The notes beneath the pieces were generated by a model. The model was not told the origin of the DNA and did not search any database. It saw only the letters and a program-made list of their open reading frames with translations. DNA of 14,948 bases. It comes from an uncultured Alistipes sp. GTDB taxonomy: Bacteria; Bacteroidota; Bacteroidia; Bacteroidales; Rikenellaceae. Both the position numbers and the translations under genes were made by a program. Of the stretch, positions 6,753-13,465 are shown in pieces. Location: the NCBI GenBank assembly GCA_910586375.1, contig CAJUIE010000028.1, forward strand, positions 1 through 14,948, given 5' to 3'. Position 1 is the first letter of the stretch. The number at the start of each line of letters is the position of its first letter.

Positions 6753-6784
6753 CAAATATAAACATTAAAATCCGAAAATCACAA
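6753..6784 (-). promoter_or_regulatory. Promoter of the mmcQ-like gene
   Basis: On the minus strand, TATATTTG (6760-6753) matches the TAnnTTTG -7 consensus exactly, and TTG (6784-6782) lies 21 bases upstream as a -33 element. Only four bases separate the box from the ATG (6748), so the expected start of transcription falls on or next to the start codon. Confidence 0.75.
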
Positions 6785-6810
6785 CTCCTGAAACCCCGAC
6801 TTCTACCCTG

Positions 6811-7010
6811 TTTCGGGTTTTCGTAAAAGGCCTCGCCGCAAAGCAGACCGTCGGGAAGGTAAAAGCGGTTACGCCTGGAGCAGTGCGCCTTACTCGACGT
6901 CGGGCGTAAGCGGGTCGCACTTGTACTTCAACAGTTCCCACGTCAGCCCCGCGGGCAGCTACTACCACGCGGACGCTTTCCCCGTTCGCGGCGCGCCCGG
7001 CATGACTCCA
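6811..7010 (+). pseudogene. Start-less C-type-lectin/FISUMP-like 3' tail, copy 2 (degraded)
   Basis: The frame from TCG at 6813 contains SGYAWSSAPYSTSGVSGSHLYFNSSHVSP (6864 onward) and reaches FPVR at 6978-6989. Its codons from 6867 to 6989 align without gaps to 2771-2893 and 10929-11051. The first third is badly decayed and holds one extra codon. The usual ending RCVQE-stop is replaced by RGAPGM with no stop at that site, and the G9 tract is absent. No start codon or upstream domain is present. It lies upstream of both the minus-strand mmcQ-like gene and the M23 gene. It is the oldest-looking of the three copies. Confidence 0.62.
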
Positions 7011-7017
7011 ACTCGCA

Positions 7018-7062
7018 CGACCAACGGCCGCAACATTTATTCCCGGGCCAAAGATGGCAGAG
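7018..7062 (+). repeat. Intergenic module following copy 2
   Basis: This matches 3036-3080 at 37 of 45 positions: CGACC, a short GGCC segment, then AACATTTATT and GGGCCAAAGATGGCAGAG. It lies 29 bases past the end of the copy 2 tail similarity, so tail and module occur in the same order as at copy 1. It ends about 50 bases before the -7 box of the M23 gene. Confidence 0.6.
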
Positions 7063-7112
7063 GTCAACTCTTTATTTTTCACGCTTCATTCTGAATTGTA
7101 AATTCTTCTTGC

Positions 7113-7120
7113 TATCTTTG
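7113..7120 (+). promoter_or_regulatory. -7 box of the M23-ispD operon
   Basis: TATCTTTG matches the Bacteroidota TAnnTTTG consensus and lies in an AT-rich stretch 45 bases before the ATG at 7166. No -33 element at the usual distance is convincing. A TTG at 7109 that would extend the reading frame upstream overlaps this region, which is why the later ATG is taken as the start. Confidence 0.65.
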
Positions 7121-7165
7121 CAGAGGACACACGCAGCAGCGGCCCAGCCCCTGCCACCTTCGATT

Positions 7166-8479
7166 ATGAAAAGATTCAGACTTCTCTTACCCCTTCTGCT
7201 GGCTCTGACCACAGTATCCTGCAGCTCCCGACGTTCCGGCGCAGAGAACTCCGAAGCAGCGCCCAAAAATCTCGTCTACGGCATCGACGCCGACAACTAC
7301 CGTCTGGAGACCAACGAAGTAACTGCCGGCGAAACCATGGGCCGGATACTTAACCGCTATGGCGTCTCGGCACAAACAATCGATCGGCTCGACCGCGCCG
7401 CCAAAGATATTTTCCCCCTGAAAAACATCCGGGCAGGACATCGCTACACAGCTTTCATCCACGAAGACTCGCTCTATACTCCCCACCTGGACTACTTAGC
7501 CTATGAAACGGGGTTGACCGACTACGTGATTTTCGGATTTCACGACAACGATTCTCTCTCAATCCGCCGCGACACCAAACCCACACTCCTGCGTCGCACC
7601 AAGCGCAGCGCCGTCATCACCTCGTCGCTTTGGGGCGCCATCATGGAGCAGGACCTCCCCTACGCCCTGGCGGCCGAAATGGAGGATATTTACCAGTGGA
7701 CGATCGACTTCTTCGGCATCCAGAAAGGCGACAGCTTCACGGTGATCTACGACGAACGTTTCATCGACGACACCATCCGGGCAGGCATCGGCCGCATCTG
7801 GGGAGCCAAATTCACCCAGGGCGGCAAAGAGTACTACGCCATACCGTTCCGCCAGGGCGGAAAAATCCAGTACTGGGAAGATGATGGCGCCAGCCTTCGC
7901 AAACAGATGCTCAAGGCTCCACTCAAATATACGCGCATCAGCTCGAAATTTTCCTACGCCCGCAAGCACCCTATCTATAAGATATACCGTCCTCACACGG
8001 GCGTCGACTACGCTGCCCCCAAAGGCACACCCGTACATGCCGTGGCCGACGGGGTGGTGACCTTCAAAGGTTGGGGCGGCGGCGGCGGCAAGACCCTGAA
8101 GATCAAACATCCGGGCGGTCTGATGACCGGCTACCTCCACCTGAGTGGCTATGCCAAAGGCATCGCCCAGGGCTCGCGTGTCTCCCAGGGCCAGCTAATC
8201 GGTTACGTCGGCTCCACGGGAGCCTCAACCGGTCCCCACCTCGACTACCGCGTATGGCGCAACGGCACACCTATCGACCCACTGAAAATTCCGCAAAGTC
8301 CGGCTGAACCCATTACAAAGGAGAACCGTGCAACGTTCGAATACGTCCGCGACCGCATCATGGCCGAACTCAACGGCGAAGTAAAAGACGACGAGCGCAT
8401 CACGCAGCTCGATTCGCTGGTGATTCCGGAAGTTCCGGCACCTGCCGTCGCCCCAGACTCTGAAGCTCCGAAGCTCTGA
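7166..8479 (+). CDS. M23-family peptidoglycan endopeptidase, lipoprotein
   Basis: This 437-aa protein starts with a lipoprotein-like signal (LLLALTTVSC, Cys19) and should be membrane-anchored facing the periplasm. Residues 45-100 resemble the LysM/OapA-like N-terminal domain of M23 peptidases. The LytM/M23 domain spans about 270-375, with HTGVD (His277, Asp281), GYLHLSGY (His325) and GPHLDYRVW (His358, Asp360). Active enzymes have HxH at the last site, with its second His binding zinc. Here it is HLD. Either Asp360 binds the metal or the protein is a regulator without catalysis, like some divergent LytM factors. A proline-rich C-terminal tail follows. ispD begins 3 bases after the stop. Confidence 0.9.
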   Translation: MKRFRLLLPLLLALTTVSCSSRRSGAENSEAAPKNLVYGIDADNYRLETNEVTAGETMGRILNRYGVSAQTIDRLDRAAKDIFPLKNIRAGHRYTAFIHEDSLYTPHLDYLAYETGLTDYVIFGFHDNDSLSIRRDTKPTLLRRTKRSAVITSSLWGAIMEQDLPYALAAEMEDIYQWTIDFFGIQKGDSFTVIYDERFIDDTIRAGIGRIWGAKFTQGGKEYYAIPFRQGGKIQYWEDDGASLRKQMLKAPLKYTRISSKFSYARKHPIYKIYRPHTGVDYAAPKGTPVHAVADGVVTFKGWGGGGGKTLKIKHPGGLMTGYLHLSGYAKGIAQGSRVSQGQLIGYVGSTGASTGPHLDYRVWRNGTPIDPLKIPQSPAEPITKENRATFEYVRDRIMAELNGEVKDDERITQLDSLVIPEVPAPAVAPDSEAPKL

Positions 8480-8482
8480 CCC

Positions 8483-9199
8483 ATGGCACGCACAGGAGTC
8501 ATCATCGTGGCAGGAGGCCAGGGGCAGCGGATGGGCGGGAGCATTCCCAAACAGTTCCGGTTACTGGGCTGCGAGCCCCTGCTCTCCCGCACGATCCGCA
8601 ACTTTGCAGAGGCCTTGCCGGGCGCGCAAATCGTCGTGGTACTGCCCGCCGGACATATCGCTTTCTGGCATAATCTCTGCAAACGGTTCGACGTAGCGAC
8701 TCATACCACAGTCGAAGGCGGCACAGAACGATTCCACTCCGTAAAAAACGGACTGGCAGCACTCGACACAGATACGGAACTCATAGCCATACAGGACGGA
8801 GTGCGCCCCCTGACCTCAGGGGAGCTGATCCGACGGATTGCAGCAACAGCAGCTCAATACGGAACAGCCATTCCCGTCATCGAAGCCGTCGACTCCTACC
8901 GCGCAACGGACAGCAACGGATCGCACGCCATAGACCGCCGACAGCTGCGAATTGTACAGACCCCCCAGATGTTCCGTGCCGATCTGCTGCGCGAAGCCTA
9001 CACGGCTCAATATCGGTCGGTCTTCACCGACGACGCCTCAGTAATCGAAGCCGCCGGACATACGGTCCACCTCTGCGAAGGGGAACGACAGAACCTGAAA
9101 ATCACCACTGCGGACGACCTCATAATAGCCGAAGCACTGATTACGGCCTGCCAGGCACCCGAAGCAACTCCCGACGACACCCATGCCGAGCATCTATAA
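8483..9199 (+). CDS. ispD: 2-C-methyl-D-erythritol 4-phosphate cytidylyltransferase
   Basis: IspD joins CTP and MEP to make CDP-ME, the third step of the non-mevalonate isoprenoid pathway in the cytoplasm. The 238-aa protein has the nucleotide-binding VAGGQGQRMGGSIPKQF (Arg16, Lys23, matching Arg20 and Lys27 of the E. coli enzyme), IQDGVRPL near 95, and QTPQMFRADLLREAY near 155. FTDDASVIEAAGHTVHLCEG and a final NLKITTADDL also fit. The length matches the family. It begins 3 bases after the M23 stop and its last 17 bases overlap the next gene, so all three are probably one transcript. No other MEP-pathway gene is in the window. Confidence 0.96.
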   Translation: MARTGVIIVAGGQGQRMGGSIPKQFRLLGCEPLLSRTIRNFAEALPGAQIVVVLPAGHIAFWHNLCKRFDVATHTTVEGGTERFHSVKNGLAALDTDTELIAIQDGVRPLTSGELIRRIAATAAQYGTAIPVIEAVDSYRATDSNGSHAIDRRQLRIVQTPQMFRADLLREAYTAQYRSVFTDDASVIEAAGHTVHLCEGERQNLKITTADDLIIAEALITACQAPEATPDDTHAEHL

Positions 9200-9704
9200 A
9201 TATCGTTTTGACCGCCGCACGCTCTACTGGACACTGGCCTATGTCGTGGTCTTCAGCCTGCTGGGCGGCGGGCTCTACTACCTCTACGAAGGGGGCTATC
9301 TCTCGGCCTGGTTCACCTCGTTCATCGTAGCGCTGGCGGCCCTGATGGCTCTGTCGATTCCCCGCAAGATCGTCGTCACGGACCAGACGGTCGAAATACG
9401 CTGTCTGCTGGACATCACCGAGATACGACGCGACGAAATCGCTTCGGTACGTCGTGTTGATACCTCCGAGCTCAAATGGATCGTACCCCTCTTCGGGGGT
9501 TGCGGATTCTTCGGCTACTACGGTCGTTTCATCGACCTGCAAGGCTTCGAACGCGTGCGGCTCTACGCCTCAGAGTGGAACCACTTTGTCGAAATCATCG
9601 ACATCTACGAAGACCGGCTCTACGTCTCCTGCCAGGAGGCCGAAAAGCTGGTGCGGGAGCTCACCCCGCCGCACGGCAACCGGCAACCGACCGGCGAAGT
9701 ATGA
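9183..9704 (+). CDS. Membrane protein with bacterial PH-like domain
   Basis: This 173-aa protein has two hydrophobic segments (about residues 15-35 and 41-59). A cytoplasmic part follows that reads like a bacterial PH domain: RKIVVTDQTVEIRCLLDITEIRRDEIASVRRVDT, then a glycine/aromatic-rich GGCGFFGYYGRF, then ERVRLYASEWNHFVEIIDIYEDRLYVSC. Proteins of this shape are usually described as PH-domain membrane proteins without a proven role. It overlaps ispD by 17 bases, implying translational coupling. The PH call rests on the pattern of short strands and would need a profile search. Confidence 0.62.
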   Translation: MPSIYKYRFDRRTLYWTLAYVVVFSLLGGGLYYLYEGGYLSAWFTSFIVALAALMALSIPRKIVVTDQTVEIRCLLDITEIRRDEIASVRRVDTSELKWIVPLFGGCGFFGYYGRFIDLQGFERVRLYASEWNHFVEIIDIYEDRLYVSCQEAEKLVRELTPPHGNRQPTGEV

Positions 9705-9841
9705 TCCCGTTATAGGTATACGGACCAGTGGCACCGATTTTGCAACCCCGACGAATGCTTCCGGAGCCCTTTTCCCATACGGTTATACGACCGCTCCAAT
9801 ACGGGCCGGGCTCCATGTATTCCTAAAAAAACAGCGTAAAG
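9705..9841. other. Short intergenic region before rubredoxin
   Basis: This gap holds no convincing gene. A CGATTTTG at 9736-9743 is a weak match to the -7 consensus and lacks the TA. No stable terminator hairpin with a T tract was found after the PH-like gene, so transcription may continue into rubredoxin. Confidence 0.4.
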
Positions 9842-10006
9842 ATGAAAAAGTATCGTTGTATCGTCTGCGGCTGGATTTACGATCCGGCTGTAGGAGACCC
9901 CGACGGCGGCATTGCCCCCGGCACGCCATTCGAAGCTATCCCCGAAGAGTGGGTATGCCCGGTTTGCGGCGTAGGTAAAGACCAGTTCGAAGAGGTAGCC
10001 GAATAA
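9842..10006 (+). CDS. Rubredoxin
   Basis: This 54-aa protein contains both rubredoxin CxxC pairs: YRCIVCGWIYDPAVGDPDGG (Cys6, Cys9) and EEWVCPVCGVGKDQFE (Cys39, Cys42), with the typical GTPFEAIP segment between them. It holds one iron ligated by four cysteines and transfers single electrons in the cytoplasm. In anaerobes rubredoxin usually serves oxygen or peroxide reduction. The ATG at 9842 is the only sensible start. It lies 137 bases after the PH-like gene, with no clear promoter box seen between, and is followed by a hairpin, so it is probably a short separate transcript or the operon's last gene. Confidence 0.95.
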   Translation: MKKYRCIVCGWIYDPAVGDPDGGIAPGTPFEAIPEEWVCPVCGVGKDQFEEVAE

Positions 10007-10025
10007 GAGCCGGCTTCAAAACTTG

Positions 10026-10055
10026 CGGGACCATTTCTGAGAGGAAATGGTCCCG
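10026..10055 (+). terminator. Hairpin terminator after rubredoxin
   Basis: CGGGACCATTTC (10026-10037) and GAAATGGTCCCG (10044-10055) form a perfect 12-bp stem with a TGAGAG loop, 20 bases after the rubredoxin stop. The tail is TTGCATC rather than a long T run, so termination may be less efficient than the stem suggests. Confidence 0.7.
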
Positions 10056-10180
10056 TTGCATCAGGGGTTCATAACCCGCAGAAAAACCACAACAGAGTGC
10101 ATCAGAGAGCGTTTTTTTATTTTTTTTCGGGGGGGGGTGAAAAACCGTATCCGAGGCATACGATTTTTTGAAAAAATCGC

Positions 10181-10188
10181 TATTTTTG
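10181..10188 (+). promoter_or_regulatory. -7 box of the secreted-protein gene
   Basis: TATTTTTG matches TAnnTTTG and lies 34 bases before the ATG at 10223. A G9 tract (10129-10137) sits 43 bases upstream of the box, preceded by long T runs. No clear -33 element lies at the usual spacing. Confidence 0.6.
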
Positions 10189-10222
10189 TCGGTGCAGTGC
10201 ACAAACCTAAATCCCAAAAATT

Positions 10223-10804
10223 ATGAAAAAACTCTTCTTTTTGCTGGCCTTCGGAGTTCTGCTTTCTGGGAGCATGAATTTAGTTACGGCGCAAAACTAC
10301 GAACCGGAATTCGAAGGTGAGGTCGTCGGCATATTTCCCGACGGCACAACCCGCAAGCTCGAAAAACACAACGTACGCATCACCACCGGTGCCGGAGTCT
10401 ACATCGCCGGCTTTGCAGCGAGCAAGCAAAAGACCAAAGTGGTCATCGACGGCGGTCAGGCCGGCGTGCGTTTCGACGGCAGCCAGCCCATCGAGATAAT
10501 CGTACGCGCCAAAGACAACAAGGCCGATCCAATGTCAATCGTACGCATATTCCGCATGAAAAGCAGCAACAAAAACCGTTCGGCCGTTATTGCTGCTGTG
10601 GGTAGCTTCTCGGTAAGCAGCAACACGATGGAATACCTGCCGTTTTCGGCAGCCAAATATGGCGAAAGCAGCTACCGCCTGACCTTGGACAAGCGCCCGA
10701 CGGGAGAATACGGTATCATCGTATCAAACCCCAACAATGTCGACGAAAAACAGGTGATCGTCTCGACTTTCGCCATTGATAACGGCAGTGACGAGAAATT
10801 ATAA
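10223..10804 (+). CDS. Secreted protein of unknown function
   Basis: This 193-aa protein has a clear signal peptide (MKKLFFLLAFGVLLSGSMNLVTA, cleavage before Gln24) and no lipobox, so it is probably periplasmic or outer-membrane associated. I do not recognise the family. The mature part is predicted mostly beta: EPEFEGEVVGIFPDGTTRKLEKH, a long VVIDGGQAGVRFDGSQPIEIIVRAKDN stretch, and YRLTLDKRPTGEYGIIVSN near the end. No catalytic motif or cysteine is apparent. It has its own -7 box and terminator, so it looks like an expressed single-gene unit. Confidence 0.85.
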   Translation: MKKLFFLLAFGVLLSGSMNLVTAQNYEPEFEGEVVGIFPDGTTRKLEKHNVRITTGAGVYIAGFAASKQKTKVVIDGGQAGVRFDGSQPIEIIVRAKDNKADPMSIVRIFRMKSSNKNRSAVIAAVGSFSVSSNTMEYLPFSAAKYGESSYRLTLDKRPTGEYGIIVSNPNNVDEKQVIVSTFAIDNGSDEKL

Positions 10805-10835
10805 AGAGAGACTTTGCCTCTCCAACCAACAAGAA

Positions 10836-10865
10836 ACGGGTCCTTGCAATGGGTCCGTTTTTTTT
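10836..10865 (+). terminator. Terminator after the secreted-protein gene
   Basis: ACGGGTCC (10836-10843) pairs with GGGTCCGT (10851-10858), including two G-U pairs, around TTGCAAT, and is followed by eight T residues. The third lectin-like tail begins about ten bases after the T run, the same arrangement as at copy 1. Confidence 0.88.
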
Positions 10866-10875
10866 GTTCCTCCCG

Positions 10876-11080
10876 CTTCGGGTTACCGCATCAACGGTTC
10901 CGGCGGCCTGGACGGTGTGGGCACGTACGGTTGCGGCTGGAGCAGTGCGCCTGAATCGGCATCGGGCGTGGGCGGGGCGTTCATGGATTTCTCCACGTCC
11001 CTCGTACGACCCGAATATGCCAACTACCGTTCGTTCGGTTTCCCCGTTCGCTGCGTGCAGGAATAAGAGAGGGGGGGGGC
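10876..11080 (+). pseudogene. Start-less C-type-lectin/FISUMP-like 3' tail, copy 3
   Basis: Sixty-two codons from TCG at 10878 to TAA at 11064-11066 read SGYRINGSGGLDGVGTYG, then CGWSSAPESASGVGG, then YRSFGFPVRCVQE. Length and ending are identical to copy 1. The frame could be stretched back to an ATG at 10776, but that would run through the end of the preceding gene and its terminator hairpin, so no genuine start exists. After the stop come GAGA and a G9 tract (11071-11079). Bases 11037-11080 are identical to 2879-2922. Two palindromes follow, CAACGCC/GGCGTTG (11110-11128) and CGCAGCC/GGCTGCG (11141-11157). Confidence 0.7.
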
Positions 11081-11109
11081 ACACCACAGGCGTGAAGCCG
11101 CCAAAGAGA

Positions 11110-11200
11110 CAACGCCCCGAAGGCGTTGCGAAAAAGCCTCCGCAGCCCCAGGCTGCGGCTCGGACGACCCAAGAACTGCGCTGTCTCAGAATGGCAGAGG
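11110..11200 (+). repeat. Palindromic modules following copy 3
   Basis: A perfect 7-bp hairpin CAACGCC/GGCGTTG (11110-11116 with 11122-11128) is followed by GCCTCCGCAGCC...GGCTGCGGCTCG (11136-11162), which corresponds to the palindrome at 3004-3033. CGACCC and, further on, ATGGCAGAGG follow, echoing the module ends at 3036-3080 and 7018-7062. The middle of the module has diverged. Confidence 0.5.
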
Positions 11201-11215
11201 AGAGCAGAAACCCGC

Positions 11216-11247
11216 AAAAAAAGCGCACCCCGCAAAGGGCACGCTTT
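11216..11247 (-). terminator. Terminator of the dipeptidyl peptidase III gene
   Basis: On the minus strand AAAGCGTGCCC (11247-11237) pairs with GGGTGCGCTTT (11230-11220), with two G-U pairs, and seven T residues end the structure (11222-11216). It starts 22 bases after the stop codon of the minus-strand gene. Confidence 0.88.
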
Positions 11248-11268
11248 AACAGACAAACGACGCACGAA

Positions 11269-13284
11269 TCAGTTTTTGAGCGGCAGGAACGACCAGGAGG
11301 TCGAGTAATCCATCATCTGCGCCGCATAATCGGTCGGGTAGACGATCTTCACGTCGACGACCTTCCCGTCGCGTTCAACAAGCTCATAATCGGGATTGAG
11401 GAATCCGCCATAAGGCTCGATACCAAGAGCATAGTAACGCTCGCGGACCTCGGCATGCAACTCGGGATCGACCGCCACGGCGTACTGCTCGACAAGGGCT
11501 TTGCCCGCCTCGTAGTCGCCTTCGGACTTGATGCGCTGAATTTCGTGCAGCATCTCGCCGAACAGAGCCCGCAGTTTCACGAAGTCGTTGACAACGACAT
11601 AGCGCTTGCCGTCCTCGACCACCCATTCGATCACGTTGTCGGCCTTGCCGCGCTCGCAGCACCACTCGCAAATCAGCTTGCGGTTGCGCATGTGCGCCTC
11701 CTCGACGTTCTTGCCCGGCTCGATGCGCGCCAGCTGGGTCATCATGCCGTTCATGATATACTTGGCATAGCCTGCCCACGCCACGTCGAGCGAGGGAATC
11801 AGTCCGAGTTCCACCATCTTGGGATCGCCTAAGTAGTAGAGCCCGAACAGGTCGGCGCGGGTCTCCTCCAAGGTCGAACCGTAACTTTTGAGCTCGCCGC
11901 CCGAAACGCCCGGCGCCAGCTGGCCCGAACCGTGGCCCAGACACTCGTGGAGGTCGGTGTGGAGGTCGTCGGCCAGCTTGCCGTAGCGCTCCATGCGGTC
12001 GCGGTCGTCGGCACGCAGCACGAACTCTTCGTTGAAGCCGTTGCCGTGGGCCGCCATGTCGTAGGCATAGGTGATGTTGTCGATGGTCACCGACTTCGAG
12101 CCGTACTCCTTACGGATCCAGTCGGCGTTGGGAAGGTTGATACCGATCGGCGTGGCCGGGAAGCAGTCGCCGCCGAGCATCGCCACGGTGATGACCTTGG
12201 CCGACACGCCCTTGACCTTCTTTTTCTTATACTCCGGAGCTGCGGGCGAATGGTCCTCGAACCACTGGGCATTCTCCGAGATGACAGCCGTACGATGGCA
12301 GGCCGCACTGTCCATGAAGTTGACGTTGGCCTCCCACGACGCCTTGCGGCCCAGCGGATCGCCGTAATCTTCGATGAATCCGTTGACAAAATCGACATTC
12401 GACAGCGTATCCTTCACCCAGCGGATGTTGTACTCGTCGAACTTCTTCAGATCGCCCGTGCGATAATAATCGACAAGCGAAGCGATGGTCGACTTCTGCG
12501 GCTCAGCAGCCACGGACTGCGCCTTTTCAAGCCAGTAAACGATCTTCTCAATAGCCGGCGAGTACATGCCGCCGACTTTCCACGTGCGTTCGCGAAGCAC
12601 TCCCGCTTCGTCCTTCACGAGCTGCGAATTGAGCCCGTAGGAAACCGGCTCGGGATTGCCTGCATCGGCAGCCGCCATAGCAGCATAAAAATGGTCTGCC
12701 TCGGCCTGCGAAACACCCTTATAATAGTTGCTCGACGAGGTGAGCAGCAGATCATCGCCCGCCCGCTGGTTGAGCCGTGTAGGATAGGCCGCCGGATCGA
12801 AAATCGCCACGCAAACCTCTCCCCGCAAGGCATTGAGCTCGTCGCCAAACTTCTCCTCGGGGATGGTCTCGATGACCGAAAGCAGATACTCCTCCGAAAA
12901 CTCGGGGGTGAACTTATCGTTGGAATAGTGGTGGTGGATACCGTTGGCAAACCACACCTTCTTAAGATACTTCTCCAGCGCTTTCCACTCGACCGTCGTA
13001 CGGTCTCCCCCGAAGTTCGCATAGACGGTCTCCAGCGTGCGGCGCACCGGCAGGTTCATCGCACAATTCTGGTCGAAAAGTATGTCGCGACCACATTTGG
13101 CAGCCTGGGCCAGGTAATAAATCAACTCCTTCTGTTCGAGGGGTAAAGCCTCAAAACCGGGCACCTCGTAACGGATCACCTTGATGTCATCGAAACGGTC
13201 AACGATCCACGGTCTGTCATCGTGCGAGACTCCGCATGAAGCAAGCGTTGAAGCGGAAAAAAACATAAGCGCGATTTTTTTCAT
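11269..13284 (-). CDS. Dipeptidyl peptidase III (M49), lipoprotein
   Basis: This zinc exopeptidase removes dipeptides from the N-termini of short peptides. The 671-aa protein has the M49 signatures HECLGH (446-451, zinc ligands and catalytic Glu447) and EETRAD (473-478, third zinc ligand). The positions nearly coincide with those known for the Bacteroides thetaiotaomicron enzyme, which also has the one-residue-shorter HECLGH instead of HELLGH. The start at 13284 gives a lipoprotein signal (LASC, Cys17), so it should be anchored in an envelope membrane and act on imported or periplasmic peptides. An in-frame TTG three codons upstream is less likely. It has its own -7 box and terminator and stands alone. 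Confidence 0.96.
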   Translation of the reverse strand: MKKIALMFFSASTLASCGVSHDDRPWIVDRFDDIKVIRYEVPGFEALPLEQKELIYYLAQAAKCGRDILFDQNCAMNLPVRRTLETVYANFGGDRTTVEWKALEKYLKKVWFANGIHHHYSNDKFTPEFSEEYLLSVIETIPEEKFGDELNALRGEVCVAIFDPAAYPTRLNQRAGDDLLLTSSSNYYKGVSQAEADHFYAAMAAADAGNPEPVSYGLNSQLVKDEAGVLRERTWKVGGMYSPAIEKIVYWLEKAQSVAAEPQKSTIASLVDYYRTGDLKKFDEYNIRWVKDTLSNVDFVNGFIEDYGDPLGRKASWEANVNFMDSAACHRTAVISENAQWFEDHSPAAPEYKKKKVKGVSAKVITVAMLGGDCFPATPIGINLPNADWIRKEYGSKSVTIDNITYAYDMAAHGNGFNEEFVLRADDRDRMERYGKLADDLHTDLHECLGHGSGQLAPGVSGGELKSYGSTLEETRADLFGLYYLGDPKMVELGLIPSLDVAWAGYAKYIMNGMMTQLARIEPGKNVEEAHMRNRKLICEWCCERGKADNVIEWVVEDGKRYVVVNDFVKLRALFGEMLHEIQRIKSEGDYEAGKALVEQYAVAVDPELHAEVRERYYALGIEPYGGFLNPDYELVERDGKVVDVKIVYPTDYAAQMMDYSTSWSFLPLKN

Positions 13285-13307
13285 GTCATTCAAATTTTAC
13301 ATGGCTT

Positions 13308-13315
13308 CAAATATA
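13308..13315 (-). promoter_or_regulatory. -7 box of the dipeptidyl peptidase III gene
   Basis: On the minus strand TATATTTG matches the TAnnTTTG consensus exactly and lies 23 bases before the ATG at 13284, a normal short leader. No -33 element with the usual spacing is obvious. Confidence 0.7.
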
Positions 13316-13416
13316 GTGCTTTTTTGCGAAAAGATCGTATGCACACACAAAATCGCCCGGGAATGGGCCGGAGAAAGACATCATAATGACAATTTTTAAT
13401 TCTTAATTTTTCATTT

Positions 13417-13438
13417 TTAATTATCTTTTCTACCTTTG
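13417..13438 (+). promoter_or_regulatory. Promoter of the panC operon
   Basis: TACCTTTG (13431-13438) is a TAnnTTTG -7 box 27 bases before the panC ATG, within an AT-rich stretch with repeated TTAATT and TTTTTCA words. The 22-mer 13417-13438 matches the thiamine-operon promoter 3264-3285 at 20 of 22 positions, and both are followed by a C4 run within a few bases. Confidence 0.75.
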
Positions 13439-13465
13439 CCCCGCAACCCGATCCTGGAAGAAAAA

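Noticed and set aside
9736..9743. Promoter box for rubredoxin (CGATTTTG)
   Set aside because: It lacks the TA of the TAnnTTTG consensus and has no -33 partner.
10776..11066. Reading copy 3 as an intact 96-aa gene starting at ATG 10776
   Set aside because: That start lies inside the preceding gene and the frame crosses its terminator hairpin; similarity to copies 1 and 2 begins only near 10876.
11932..13146. Long plus-strand open frame (about 404 codons) opposite dipeptidyl peptidase III
   Set aside because: It lies wholly antisense to a gene with unmistakable M49 motifs, has no promoter or recognisable domain, and is explained by GC-rich codon bias.
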